Part shown: positions 24,949-34,055 of the stretch, piece after piece
Position numbering within the stretch: the stretch's first letter is position 1
Layout: every line of letters begins with the position of its first letter
NCBI GenBank assembly: GCA_965214945.1
Contig: OZ244029.1
Coordinates: 930,001 to 994,000 of the forward strand
Reading direction: 5' to 3'
Length of the DNA: 64,000 nucleotides
Origin: JAAXHB01 sp965214945
Lineage (GTDB): Bacteria > Actinomycetota > Acidimicrobiia > Acidimicrobiales > Aldehydirespiratoraceae
Notes under the pieces: model-generated
Seen by the model: the letters and a program-made list of their open reading frames with translations, nothing else
Told to the model about the DNA's origin: nothing
Database searches by the model: none
Program-made: the position numbers and the translations under genes

Positions 24949-25282
24949 CGAACAGGAACGAAGCTCGCCGCTGCGCCGGGCGATGACAACCCTGGACTTG
25001 ACGAGCAGTGACGTGGCCCGGCTGATGGGGGTTAAGCGCCAAGCCGTCGACAAGTGGCTGCTCGCCGGCCCGCCCGTGAACCGCTGCCAGAAGATCGGCG
25101 CCATCGCGGAGATCTCAGACATCCTCCGTCATCGCCTGCGGGAAGGGCTGCCTGCGGTCGCGGCCAGGCGGCCTGCGGACGCATACGCGGGCCGGACCAT
25201 GCTGGAGCTGATCGAGGCGGACGAGCACGAATGGCTCCTGCAGTCCGTCAAGGAGAGCTTCGACTACGCACGGGTGGCGTGA
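24932..25282 (+). CDS. Xre-type antitoxin of a RES-Xre system
   Basis: 116 residues from ATG 24932. A helix-turn-helix (LTSSDVARLMGVKRQAVDKW) is followed by a C-terminal segment with RTMLELIEADEHEWLLQSVK, comparable to the toxin-binding tail of Xre/ParS antitoxins. The stop overlaps the GTG start of the RES gene (GTGA). Confidence 0.75.
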   Translation: MAEVEYEQERSSPLRRAMTTLDLTSSDVARLMGVKRQAVDKWLLAGPPVNRCQKIGAIAEISDILRHRLREGLPAVAARRPADAYAGRTMLELIEADEHEWLLQSVKESFDYARVA

Positions 25283-25794
25283 ACATCAAGACGGCCCGGA
25301 TCGGCGGCTCGTACCATCGCGTCGCCGACCCCGACTGGTCTGACCCGCTCGACGCCTCGTTCGCAGCCGCCGCCCCCGGCAGGCGCTGGAATCCTCCCGG
25401 GCTTGCCTGCCTGTATCTGAGCGCCGATCTCGCCACGGCACGAGCCAACGTCGGGCGCCTCTTCGAAGGCCTGCCCTATGGGCCGGAGGATCTCGATCCG
25501 CTTACCGCGCCGATTCTCGTCGAGGTGACCGTGCCGAACGGCGAGGCCGAAGACGCATTCACCGACGACGGCCTGTTCGGGCTCGGTCTGCCGGCGAGTT
25601 TCCCCTACGACTCCGGAGGCGACCTGATTCCCCACGCCACGTGCCAGCCGATCGGGCGGTCGGTCTTCGAGGCTGGACTCGATGGCGTCGACTGCCGCTC
25701 GGCTGTTCCCTCGGGGCTGCGTGAGCTTGCCTGGTTTCCTCGCGGCGTGGGCGCACGAGAGGTCTCACGCAGTTCCTTCGATCAATGGTGGTGA
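25279..25794 (+). CDS. RES-domain toxin
   Basis: 171 residues from GTG 25279. It has the RES-domain landmarks: YHRVADPDW (Arg), RRWNPPGLACLYLSADLATA (Ser region with a preceding Arg-Trp), a Glu in the ILVEVTVPNG strand, and a C-terminal SVFEAGLDGVDCRSAVPSG then LRELAWF. RES toxins degrade NAD+. The gene order antitoxin-toxin and overlapping start/stop fit the RES-Xre module. Both genes look intact. Confidence 0.8.
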   Translation: MNIKTARIGGSYHRVADPDWSDPLDASFAAAAPGRRWNPPGLACLYLSADLATARANVGRLFEGLPYGPEDLDPLTAPILVEVTVPNGEAEDAFTDDGLFGLGLPASFPYDSGGDLIPHATCQPIGRSVFEAGLDGVDCRSAVPSGLRELAWFPRGVGAREVSRSSFDQWW

Positions 25795-25861
25795 ACCCCG
25801 CGAGTGCAGGCGGCTGCCCGCGGCGATGACCTGGGCCTGTACACCGTGCGCCGCAGCGATT

Positions 25862-26086
25862 TCAGGTGCTGCTCAACGCCTGCCGGCGCAGCGACGAGAA
25901 GTAGGTAGCGTCGGCGACGGTGGTGCTGGGGGAGCGAGCGCCCTCCATCAGGGCGTCCCGGAGCCGGCGGCGGTCCTGGTCACGCCGGATCAGCTCGCGC
26001 ACGTACTCGCCGGCGGACCCGTAGTTCCCCTCGTCGACCTGGGCGTCGACGAAGCCCGTGAGCTCGTCGGGAAGCTAGACGTGCAT
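25862..26086 (-). pseudogene. ParD-like antitoxin with an early stop
   Basis: The frame from the ATG at 26086 reads MHV, a TAG at 26077-26075, then LPDELTGFVDAQVDEGNYGS, AGEYVRELIRRDQDRRRLRD and ATYFSSLRRQALSST. This is a ParD/CC2985-type antitoxin, complete except for the amber codon at position 4. No ParE gene follows on the same strand. Confidence 0.6.
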
Positions 26087-26121
26087 TGCGGTGTGCCAGG
26101 ACATGGCACACCGGAGCGAGC

Positions 26122-26574
26122 TAGAGCAGCCCGGCTAGCTCGTGTACTCGCTGGCAGCACTCGGTGAACGTCGAGACAGGCGCGCCCGGCCAGAGCAACT
26201 GCTCCATGACTGCGTTGTATGCGGCTTCAGCGCCCGTTGCGCTGGGGTCCCAGGCCGGGCTCGCCGTGAAGCCGCCGCTTGGTCGCGTCGCTCAAGGTGG
26301 AGTCCTTGGCGCCCCTGCCGCCTGCGGGCAAGACAACGACGAGGTCGACGTCCTCGGAGAACCGTCGGATCAGGCGGTGGGCCTTGGACAGACTCGTGCC
26401 GCTTTTGAAGATGACCGAGCAGCCAGTGGACTCCGACGCATTGGATGCGCCCCGGAGGACTTCGGTCACCCAGAAGTCCTTCTCGAGATGTGCCGCCGGG
26501 ATGCCGGTGGTTTCCGCGACGCGGGTGACGTAGACATCGAGTTCATCGAGGCGTGCTCGCAGCGGGGCGGTCAT
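26122..26574 (-). pseudogene. AbiEii-type toxin remnant, deleted and frameshifted
   Basis: Starts at the ATG at 26574 (overlapping the AbiEi stop, ATGA). LEKDFWVTEVLRG, IFKSGTSLSKAHRLIRRFSE and DVDLVVVLP are the AbiEii nucleotidyltransferase signature. After STLSDATKRR the sequence jumps to a C-terminal block in another frame (YNAVMEQLLWPGAPVSTFTE then CCQRVHELAGLL), so roughly half the protein is missing. Confidence 0.75.
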
Positions 26575-27166
26575 GGTGCGAGTGCTTCAGCGAGCGGCCG
26601 CCAGCGGTCTCGCGCTGCGACGTGGTGCTCGTCGCGGAGTTGCTCGGTGATTCGGTCGGGCCGCAGCTCTCCGGAGTCTGAGAGCCGGACGACCGCCGCT
26701 GCGAAGGCCGCCCACGAGACTTCCAGCAGGCCCCGCCTTCGCGAAGAACCTCGATGACAGCGACTTCGGTTGGCGTCAGGCCGCGAATGCGCCGCTCGAT
26801 TGACCGAGACACGAACCGGGTAGCCGCCGGGGCTGTCGGTGTCCGGCCGGCAACCGCGATCGTGTGGACGGCCGGCACCTGGGTGGTCAAGCCGAGGTGT
26901 GCAGCCGCGGACAATCGGGCAGGCCCTGCGCCGGGTCCGGCAACAACCATTGCGACCTCATCGGGCCGAGGCAGCGGCATCCCGTGACAGGTGCGAGGTC
27001 CCTTCCAGTACAGGCCCCTCCGGACACGGATGATCTCTCCGGAGCCGGCCAAGCGGGACAGCTCACACTCGACGGCACGACGAGATCCTTCTACCTCACC
27101 GATAGAGATGAACGCCCGCGTAGGGACAGCCTCGACCTGCTGGCGAACGTGCTGCGCTGTACTCAT
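26571..27166 (-). pseudogene. AbiEi-type antitoxin, single-base frameshift
   Basis: Starts MSTAQHVRQQVEAVPTRAFI. The winged-helix region (SRRAVECELSRLAGSGEIIR then VRRGLYWKG) and the linker (SAAAHLGLTTQVPAVHTIAV, LTPTEVAVIEVLRE) are clear. The frame is lost in a GGGG run near 26732; the proper C-terminus (LLEVSWAAFAAAVVRLSDSG) continues one base off and ends with TGA overlapping the ATG of the AbiEii remnant. It was once a second AbiE operon, unlike in sequence to the pair at 12807-14649. Confidence 0.75.
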
Positions 27167-27293
27167 GAGAGCTGAATGTAGCGAGAAACTCTCAGAACTG
27201 GCTAGAACCTACCTGACTGGCAAGGCTTGCCAGCCGCTCAGGCCAGGCGGCGGCGAGGCGAAGCAGGCGGCAGCGCCCCGCGAGCGAGCCGGG

Positions 27294-30134
27294 TCAGGCT
27301 TGGGTGTGGCGGGCGAGAATGGCGGCGAGGTCGTCGTTGGGGGTGTACATGTCCTGGGACCAGACCCCGAAACCTCCGTGGCTGTTCACCGCTTCGATCC
27401 ACTCGTTCAGGTAACGCTGCTTGGAACGGTCGATGTCGAGCGGGTCGCCCTTGACCTCGAGCACCAGCATCCGGTTGCCCGCAAGACACACGATGAAATC
27501 GGGGATGTAACGACGGGTCACCCCACCGTGCACATAGTTCACCTCGAAGCCGAGATGGTCGTTTTTTGCCCAGGCCTCCACCAGCTCGCTGCTGTCGAGC
27601 CGCTCAGCCACATACTGTTCCAGAGTCGAGTCGTAGACGCAGCGGTTGATGTGGCTTTTGGCTGCCAGGCCGTTCTGTTTGCCGGTCCACCAGGGCACCA
27701 TGTCGTCGGTTGACAGGATCGGTCGCTGGTTGTCGAACACCGGCTCCAGCCGCTCGGTGTTGTGGGCGATGATCGCAGATGCCAGATGCTCGAAGATCCG
27801 CTGCTGATGCAGTCTGAACATCTGGGCGACGTCGGGATTGTCCCCGCCAACGAGTTCGAGCATGCCGGAGTCGACGAATTCGTCGAGGAGGTTCACAAGC
27901 TGGATGCACATCAATGCCCGATTACCTGCCGGCAGCCGCTTTTGGGTCACCAGGTAGTCGTGCAGTCTCTCTGCAGTGATGAATATCTGCTGTTGCAGTC
28001 GCGGTACGGCTGCTGTGATTGTGGTGGTTCGGCTTTCATCGGGCGGGCCCTGCAGAGTCTCGGCTAGCACCGCCTTTGTTGGGAGCTTGGAGGCGTCGAG
28101 CCGCAGGGGTATCAGGCACGCCTTGTCGAGGGTCAGGGTGAGCGACTCCACTCGTTCGATGCGCACCAGATTCGGAAACGAGATCTCGAATTCGATCTTT
28201 GTGGACTCGGAGCGGATTTCGGTTTTGGGTTTGGGCGGCTCCGGGTTCGTCCCGGGATCGTCCACGGTGGGCAGGAACTCGAAGGGTACTCCGAAGATGT
28301 TGACGTATTCGGGTTCGAACAGGCCGCTGCTGGGATCGACCTCATAGGAGGTGCGGCGCAGGCCGCGCCCGATCACCTGCTCGCACAGCAACTGGCTCGT
28401 GAACGCCCGCAGGCCCATGATGTGGGTGACGGTTTTGGCATCCCAGCCTTCTGAGAGCATCGCTACTGAGATCACATGACGGATCTGCTCACCGGGTTTG
28501 CCTTCGACGCCGACGGTGTCGACCTGGGTTCTTAGCAACTCCGCTTGTTGGTTCTTTGTGAGCTTCTTGTTGGCAGCCTTGGCGGGGGTTTTGGCGGTCT
28601 TTGAGCCGCCAGGAGCCGAGCTGCCGGGAAGCTCCGCCATCGGGGTCTCGGTCTTCTCGGCTTTGTTCAGCACCTTGGAGTCGATGTGAAGCGTCGTCTC
28701 CGGCTCGCAGAGTTCAGGTATATCGATGTATCTGCGGTCGAAGGCGTGTTTCACCCTGGCTGCGGTCTCGGTGCGGTTGACCACCGAGATCATCACCGGC
28801 GGCACCGGGTGGTCTGCCTTGTTCCAGGCTTTGTGTGTCTCCGACCAGTCGTGGCCCAACAGCTGGTAGGCGGTGTGGACCAGGTCGGGCAGAGGCTCAG
28901 CCTCGGCGGCTTTGCGGTTGAGATCGCCCTTCACGGCGTTTTCGTTGTAGAGGTGGTACATGCGCGAGCGGTAGGTGGTGGCGTCGGGCATTGCGTTGTC
29001 TCGCACCACTACCCGAGGGGTTTTTACCAGCCCCGACTCGATGGCGTCGTTGAGCCCGAAGTCGCTGACCACCCATTCGAACAGCTCTTCGTTGCCCTTC
29101 TTGGCGGGAATGAACGGGGTGGCTGTGAAGTCGTGGCAGGCCAGGATGCCGCGCGCTCGGTGGATGCGATCGAGCCCTTCGACCCAGCGGGTGGCCTTGG
29201 TGAGGTCTGCCCTGATGAAGTCGCTTTTGCTGCGTTCGGGTTGAATCCGCCAGGCGTGGTGGGCCTCGTCGTTGATCACCAGCAGGTTGCGGACGCCGGC
29301 TATGTCGCCGAGAACGCTGCGTGTCCAGGCCTTGTCCGAGAGCGGCCCACGCTTGTCGACGCCCTTGCGCTTGCTTATCGCCTTGGCGTTGGCCCATTGC
29401 AAGGCGTGCCAGTTGCGGATCTCCACCCGGCCCTGGCGCAGCCTGTCGCGAAGCTCCGGCGGGACGATGCGGAACTCCTCGTAGTAGTTGTCGTGGCCCT
29501 GGGGTTCGAGCACCTTGAGACGGCTGCGCACTGTGAGACCGGGAGCGATCACTAACACGTTCTTGGAGAACCGCGGGTCGTTGCGGTAGCTGACCTTGTT
29601 GAGAACGTGCCAGGCCACCAGCATGGCCATAACTACGGTCTTGCCCGAGCCTGTGGCCATCTTCGAGCAGATGCGAGTGAAGTCGCTGCCGTCTGAGGGA
29701 ATGTGGACGCCTACCTTGTCGGTATCAGGGGCTTCGCGCAGCCAGATCAAAGTTTCGGCTGCTTCCATCTGGGCGAAGAAGAGCTGGCGGTTCTCGAAGC
29801 CTTCGCGGTCGTTCCAGTGATCCAGCAGGCGTTTGGTGACACCGGTGATGCCCGGGTAGCCGTTCTCGCGCCACTGCTTGACCCTGGGACGGATCCGGGT
29901 GGCCAGCGCAAGCGCCTTGAAGGTGCCTTCGCTTGCCTGGTAGCCGGCGGGCCGACGCCCCGATATCAGCTCGTATTTCCTTTCCGCCGGGTTGAAATTC
30001 CAGTGCTGTTCGGGCTCGACATATGGTGAGTTAATGGTGAGCTTGTCGATTCGTCCGTCGCTGCAGGCAGCGCCGGCGGTGGACCCGGCTGAGGCGCTGG
30101 CGGCAGTGTGAGCGGGAGCCACTTCGGCAGTCAT
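27294..30134 (-). CDS. Type III restriction enzyme, Res subunit
   Basis: 946 residues from the ATG at 30134 (the frame is open a little further upstream). Helicase motifs in order: KMATGSGKTVVMAMLVAWH (Walker A), LLVINDEAHHAW (DEAH-type), CHDFTATPFIP, VAMLSEGWDAKT and VIGRGLRR. The C-terminus has a PD-(D/E)xK nuclease (RRYIPDFIVCL and MLVLEVKGDP). It is the ATP-dependent translocase/endonuclease of a type III R-M system and acts as a complex with Mod on two inversely oriented sites. It lies 28 bases downstream of mod on the same strand. The frame is intact. Confidence 0.9.
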   Translation of the reverse strand: MTAEVAPAHTAASASAGSTAGAACSDGRIDKLTINSPYVEPEQHWNFNPAERKYELISGRRPAGYQASEGTFKALALATRIRPRVKQWRENGYPGITGVTKRLLDHWNDREGFENRQLFFAQMEAAETLIWLREAPDTDKVGVHIPSDGSDFTRICSKMATGSGKTVVMAMLVAWHVLNKVSYRNDPRFSKNVLVIAPGLTVRSRLKVLEPQGHDNYYEEFRIVPPELRDRLRQGRVEIRNWHALQWANAKAISKRKGVDKRGPLSDKAWTRSVLGDIAGVRNLLVINDEAHHAWRIQPERSKSDFIRADLTKATRWVEGLDRIHRARGILACHDFTATPFIPAKKGNEELFEWVVSDFGLNDAIESGLVKTPRVVVRDNAMPDATTYRSRMYHLYNENAVKGDLNRKAAEAEPLPDLVHTAYQLLGHDWSETHKAWNKADHPVPPVMISVVNRTETAARVKHAFDRRYIDIPELCEPETTLHIDSKVLNKAEKTETPMAELPGSSAPGGSKTAKTPAKAANKKLTKNQQAELLRTQVDTVGVEGKPGEQIRHVISVAMLSEGWDAKTVTHIMGLRAFTSQLLCEQVIGRGLRRTSYEVDPSSGLFEPEYVNIFGVPFEFLPTVDDPGTNPEPPKPKTEIRSESTKIEFEISFPNLVRIERVESLTLTLDKACLIPLRLDASKLPTKAVLAETLQGPPDESRTTTITAAVPRLQQQIFITAERLHDYLVTQKRLPAGNRALMCIQLVNLLDEFVDSGMLELVGGDNPDVAQMFRLHQQRIFEHLASAIIAHNTERLEPVFDNQRPILSTDDMVPWWTGKQNGLAAKSHINRCVYDSTLEQYVAERLDSSELVEAWAKNDHLGFEVNYVHGGVTRRYIPDFIVCLAGNRMLVLEVKGDPLDIDRSKQRYLNEWIEAVNSHGGFGVWSQDMYTPNDDLAAILARHTQA

Positions 30135-30162
30135 ATGAGACCCTCTGTTGGGTGAACCGCAA

Positions 30163-32916
30163 TTAGGCGAGGCCGGCGAGATCGCGGACGACCAGGCTCT
30201 CGATGCCACGGTCGTCCACGATCTTCACGGCGATGCGCTGGTGCTCGCCGGCCTCGAACGGCAGCGACCTGGTGCCCGCATAGGCGCTGATCAGCTCGGG
30301 ATCGATGCTCGTCCGCAGAGTCTTCTTCAGCTTCTGCCAGTCCTTCTTGGGATCGAAGGGAAAGAACACCTGCCTGGGGAACAGGCTGCGCCCGTCGTAG
30401 TCGGTGTCAAGCATCCAGGCCGCGATCTGCGCAGCATCGCCGGAGGTGCGCTCGCCTGTGGCCACGTCGAAGTAGTCGAAACCCAGCACTTCGGCCTGCC
30501 ATCGGCCGTCGTCGAGCGTGTCGATACGCACTTCAGGGCGACCGACTAGCCAGAAGGTCTCATTCGAGGCGCGCTTGGATTTGAGGTCGTCGGTTTGCAG
30601 GTCGGTGTTCATCTCCACTGGCAGCAGGTCAACGCCCGGCCAGTTGGTCTCCTCGATGTCTTTGGCGGCCTCAGGGTCGAAGGCGAAAGCCGCGAACACC
30701 AGCACCTCGGGTACAGGCACCAGCTTGGCGGCCTCCTCCAATCCCCGATACACGCGGCGCTGCTCGAGCGGGGCATGCTCAGGCCCGAACACAACCGCTG
30801 CCCGGCGTGGCCGGTTCCAGCCCTGGGAGGCGGCTTCGCCCACGGCGTGAACGTGCTGCGATGCCAGCGGCTCCAGCCTGGTGAACCTGATGCGCTGGCC
30901 GTGCTTGGCGCGGATCCCAGCTTGGCGCAGTTCGTCGGTCCAGCGGGTCTGGCGGGAGCTTTCTCCCTGGCGTGCTACCGAGGAATCAGCGGGTGCAGAA
31001 TCCTCGCCTGCGGGGGGGGGGTGCTGGGCGCCGGGATGTTCTGGCTCTTCGAACTCACCGGCACGGGCGGGGTCGATGACCCTCGGCGAGGGGACGGCCT
31101 CCACGGTGAACGGCCCGGTCACGCGGTGTTTGCCGCGGTCGACCTCTGGCTGGTCATACAGCGTGGTGCGCCGCTCCGGCTCGTCGTAGGCAAGGATGGC
31201 GGCCGACACCTTGGAAACACTGCGGTACTTGAAGCCGCTGTCGACCCCTTCGTTTGGATGGGCAAGTTCGTAGTACTTGAAGGTTGCGGTCATCAGCCGC
31301 TGGCGCGCAATGGCCAGTGCCACCCGTGACGTGTCGCAGGTGATCCAGCGCCTACCCCACTGCTCGGCCACATAAGCGGTGGTGCCGCTGCCACAGGTGG
31401 GATCGAGCACCAAGTCGCCCGGATCGCTGGTCATCAGCAGGCAGCGCTGGATCACAGAAGGGGCGGTCTGCACCACGTAGCGCTTGCCATAGGCCGACAT
31501 CTGACGGTGCCAGAGATTGTTGATGCGCCGGCCCGGAACCTCGTCCTCGTACCACTTCCATTGCAGGGTTGTGGTACCGGTTGTGAACAAACGCTTCTTG
31601 TCGGCCAGCCGGTCCATTCCGGCGGGCGAGACCCTCCAATGGAGGGTCTCGGGGCAGGGATAGACACGGCCCTGCCACTCGTATGACTCCGACCGCCCGG
31701 TCGTCGAATACCCCTGTGACATGAGTTGTTCGCCCTTGAATAGCCGCGCTTCTTCGGGCAGGTGTCCGTCGGGGTCGAAGCGTTCTTCTGGGGTGAGCCG
31801 CCTGGTTCTTCCGTCGGGGCACTCCACCATCGCATAGCTTGAGAACAGTTCCACGATCCCGGCCCGATCGAGTTGTTCGTAGAGCTGACGGTACTTGACT
31901 TGCTCGATGCTCTTGGCGTACCAGAGCAGGTAGTCGGCAACCTCAGGCAGGCGCTTTGTGGAGCTTCCGCCGGTTGTGGCGAAGCTGATGGTGGCGCAGC
32001 GGTTGTCGGGGCCGAACACCTCATCCATCAGCAGCGCCACCCGGTGCACGTTCTCGTCGCCGATCTGCACGAAGCAGCTGCCCGAGTCGCCAAGAAGTTC
32101 GCGGGCCAGTTCCAGGCGGTCGCGCAGGTAGCTCAGATACGAGTGGATGCCCAGCTCCCAGGTGTCTCGGAAGGCCCGGATCATCTCGGGTTCGCGGGTG
32201 AGATCGGTGGGCTTTCTGTCTGTCACCTGCCGTTTGCCGGTGAAGGGCTGAAAGTTGGAGCCGTACTTGATGCCGTACGGCGGGTCGATGTAGACGGTCT
32301 GCACCTCGCCGCCCATGCCCTCTTTTTCCAGCAGGCTGTTCATCACCAGCAGCGAATCGCCGGCGATGAGGCGGTTGCTCCAGTTGTGGGCGTGGCGGTA
32401 GAACTCCACCGCCTCACGCAGCGGCGGGTTCTCCGATGGCAGCTCGAACAGCGACCCCTGGACCGCATCCGCGCTGCCTCGACTGACCGCTTCGATGATC
32501 GTTCGGGGATCGATCCGCTCGTGCACGTGCAACGAGACGGTCGGAACATCGAACTCCGTGCGCTCCCGCTTCTGCGCCCAGCTCAGCTCCGGATCGATGT
32601 GCGGATCGTGCCCTGGCGGGTTGTGCCCTGCTGGCTTGTGACCTAGAGGGTTGTGTCCCGGCTGCTGGTGTCCTGCGTGCCCTGGCGGGTTGTGCCCCCC
32701 TGTGGCTAGGTCAGCGGGGGCTAGGTCAGCGGGGGGGGGGGGGTCCGCGGCAGCGAGATCCGCGTGACGGTAGGTCTTGGAACCCGCGTCGGGATCGGTG
32801 CCGGCCGTCACCAGGCCCACAGGCGGATTGTTGACGCGTTCGGCCTCGCCATGGCTGTAGCTGTCGATCGGCTTGCGCTTCCTGCGGGCCATCCCGCCAA
32901 TCCCGTGGTAGTGCAT
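30163..32916 (-). CDS. Type III DNA methyltransferase, Mod subunit, with two internal poly-G/C tracts
   Basis: 917 residues from the ATG at 32916, preceded by GGGAGGGG at good Shine-Dalgarno spacing (a second Met, MARRKRKPIDSYSH, is eight codons in). The N-terminal RKRKPI..YSH and NNPPVGLV match the family. Then comes a Pro/Gly/His-rich linker encoded partly by the C13 run, catalytic motif IV TVYIDPPYGIKYGSNFQPF, FFATT-type target region and motif I DPTCGSGTTAYVAEQWGRR. This is an N6-adenine beta-class methyltransferase that gives Res its specificity. A C10 run codes for Pro in a variable linker before the C-terminal domain. In this sequence the gene is open; a length change in either run would truncate it. 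Confidence 0.9.
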   Translation of the reverse strand: MHYHGIGGMARRKRKPIDSYSHGEAERVNNPPVGLVTAGTDPDAGSKTYRHADLAAADPPPPADLAPADLATGGHNPPGHAGHQQPGHNPLGHKPAGHNPPGHDPHIDPELSWAQKRERTEFDVPTVSLHVHERIDPRTIIEAVSRGSADAVQGSLFELPSENPPLREAVEFYRHAHNWSNRLIAGDSLLVMNSLLEKEGMGGEVQTVYIDPPYGIKYGSNFQPFTGKRQVTDRKPTDLTREPEMIRAFRDTWELGIHSYLSYLRDRLELARELLGDSGSCFVQIGDENVHRVALLMDEVFGPDNRCATISFATTGGSSTKRLPEVADYLLWYAKSIEQVKYRQLYEQLDRAGIVELFSSYAMVECPDGRTRRLTPEERFDPDGHLPEEARLFKGEQLMSQGYSTTGRSESYEWQGRVYPCPETLHWRVSPAGMDRLADKKRLFTTGTTTLQWKWYEDEVPGRRINNLWHRQMSAYGKRYVVQTAPSVIQRCLLMTSDPGDLVLDPTCGSGTTAYVAEQWGRRWITCDTSRVALAIARQRLMTATFKYYELAHPNEGVDSGFKYRSVSKVSAAILAYDEPERRTTLYDQPEVDRGKHRVTGPFTVEAVPSPRVIDPARAGEFEEPEHPGAQHPPPAGEDSAPADSSVARQGESSRQTRWTDELRQAGIRAKHGQRIRFTRLEPLASQHVHAVGEAASQGWNRPRRAAVVFGPEHAPLEQRRVYRGLEEAAKLVPVPEVLVFAAFAFDPEAAKDIEETNWPGVDLLPVEMNTDLQTDDLKSKRASNETFWLVGRPEVRIDTLDDGRWQAEVLGFDYFDVATGERTSGDAAQIAAWMLDTDYDGRSLFPRQVFFPFDPKKDWQKLKKTLRTSIDPELISAYAGTRSLPFEAGEHQRIAVKIVDDRGIESLVVRDLAGLA
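31012..31021 (-). repeat. G10 run in mod (linker)
   Basis: Ten residues encode Pro codons in HPPPAGEDSAP, between the methyltransferase core and the C-terminal domain. Slippage would remove the C-terminal third. Confidence 0.9.
32731..32743 (-). repeat. G13 run in mod (N-terminal)
   Basis: Thirteen residues encode Pro codons after DLAAAD, about 60 codons into the gene and ahead of both catalytic motifs. Slippage would turn Mod off. Confidence 0.95.
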
Positions 32917-32937
32917 CGTCCCCTCCCACACTTTGGC

Positions 32938-32951
32938 GGGGGGGGGGGGGG
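32938..32951 (-). repeat. G14 run in the mod leader
   Basis: Fourteen residues sit 21 bases upstream of the mod ATG. In coding sense the order is TTATGCT (possible -10), the C14 run, then GGGAGGGG and ATG, so the run lies in the 5' leader. Length changes could alter promoter or ribosome access. Confidence 0.9.
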
Positions 32952-33037
32952 TGGTCCGCAGCATAACCCCCACTAGTGACACCATCGTAAGTGCTCGCCA
33001 CGCGCGGCCCGGCTTAGTGGGCTTGGCAGGTCGGACG

Positions 33038-33235
33038 TTAGGTGCTGGCACAGCCGTCGGTGATCCGCCGGGCGAGTTCGTCAGCTCTAGCGTGTCTCGA
33101 TCCTGGCTTCTGGTTGTCCCGCTTGACCACCCTTGACGGGTTCGGCGTTGTCGGTCTGGGTTCCGCTGGCGGATTCGTGGCTGGCTTCGACTTTGCAGGG
33201 TTACCGCCACCGCTCTTTTTCTTGGACTTGCTCAC
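33038..33235 (-). CDS. Small basic protein upstream of mod
   Basis: 65 residues: MSKSKKKSGGGNPAKSKPAT, a Pro-rich middle, then ARADELARRITDGCAST. Lys-rich and low-complexity, with no known family. It starts 15 bases after the stop of the membrane-protein gene (33251) and ends 121 bases before mod, so the three could be co-transcribed. Coding status is uncertain because of composition. Confidence 0.4.
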   Translation of the reverse strand: MSKSKKKSGGGNPAKSKPATNPPAEPRPTTPNPSRVVKRDNQKPGSRHARADELARRITDGCAST

Positions 33236-33250
33236 TCAACTCCCTTCTGT

Positions 33251-33916
33251 TCAACCCGCGATGAAACGTAGAGCAGCGATCATCACACTAACCACGAAGA
33301 GCATGCCAACCACTGAGAGTAGGCTCGTAAGGATGTCCTGAAGCTGGTCTAGCTGCTTCTCGTTCTTGGCGAAGTCCTCTTCAAGATGGAGAGCACGATT
33401 TCGGTAGACCTGAGCCTCGTCCGGCGGTTCATCTTGGGCTTCCAGTCCTCTGATGATGATCTTTGCGTCCAACTCGAAAGTCCAGTCGCGTGGCTGCCAG
33501 ATGCGTATGGCAAGGTACACACCGATGATGAGCAGGATGACAGCGAACACGGTGGACAGCTTGGTCACGCACAAGGCAACTCCCTCGAGGCCGTTGTCGA
33601 GGGAGCCAAACCCTGTGACAACGGAAGTTACAAGCGCACCAACACCCAGGGCTCTGGCGGCTGCTCTCCGAGTATTCTCAAGGGCCGTTGCCTGTCGGGC
33701 GATGCCAGCCAGCTTCTCGGCGTATATGGCCTTGTAGATCGCTGCTTCTAAGGGGGCGTGGCTCTCCTCGGCGCAGGGAGTAGAGTCGACGTCTTGCTCC
33801 TCACGGGTCTGCCTGCAGTGCCGCCTAATCAGCCAGACAATCAGGGCACTAAGTGCCACACTGACAACGATCAGAGTGACGACAACGATCAGAGTGACGC
33901 AGACAACCTCGGTCAC
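33251..33916 (-). CDS. Hypothetical four-span membrane protein upstream of the type III R-M genes
   Basis: 221 residues from GTG 33916 (start uncertain; the frame is open upstream). Hydrophobic segments: an N-terminal one (VVCVTLIVVVTLIVVSVALS), a central pair (ALGVGALVTSVVTGFGS, LSTVFAVILLIIGVYLAIRI), and a C-terminal one (LLSVVGMLFVVSVMIAALRF). A charged, probably coiled-coil segment (ALHLEEDFAKNEKQLDQLQD) precedes the last. The central pair and the preceding helix are related to the broken gene at 16677-17050. No family is recognised. Its position suggests involvement with the R-M system or a membrane defence role; this is inference. Confidence 0.5.
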   Translation of the reverse strand: MTEVVCVTLIVVVTLIVVSVALSALIVWLIRRHCRQTREEQDVDSTPCAEESHAPLEAAIYKAIYAEKLAGIARQATALENTRRAAARALGVGALVTSVVTGFGSLDNGLEGVALCVTKLSTVFAVILLIIGVYLAIRIWQPRDWTFELDAKIIIRGLEAQDEPPDEAQVYRNRALHLEEDFAKNEKQLDQLQDILTSLLSVVGMLFVVSVMIAALRFIAG

Positions 33917-34055
33917 GGTGAGGCACCCTATTCGCCTACGTCGGGCGAATAGCCGAATGAGAGGGAAGCTTCCCGCACCACCTACAGGCTGCGCGGCTGC
34001 GGTGTCTGAATGCCGCAACCCGTCCCGGAGGCGGCCGTCGTGGTAGCGTGCCGAC

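Noticed and set aside
32917..33210. Extension of Mod by 98 residues to an upstream start
   Set aside because: The region overlaps the small basic gene and the leader, includes a C14 run, lacks similarity to Mod proteins, and a good Shine-Dalgarno precedes the ATG at 32916. It is not fully excluded, since the frame is open through the tract.
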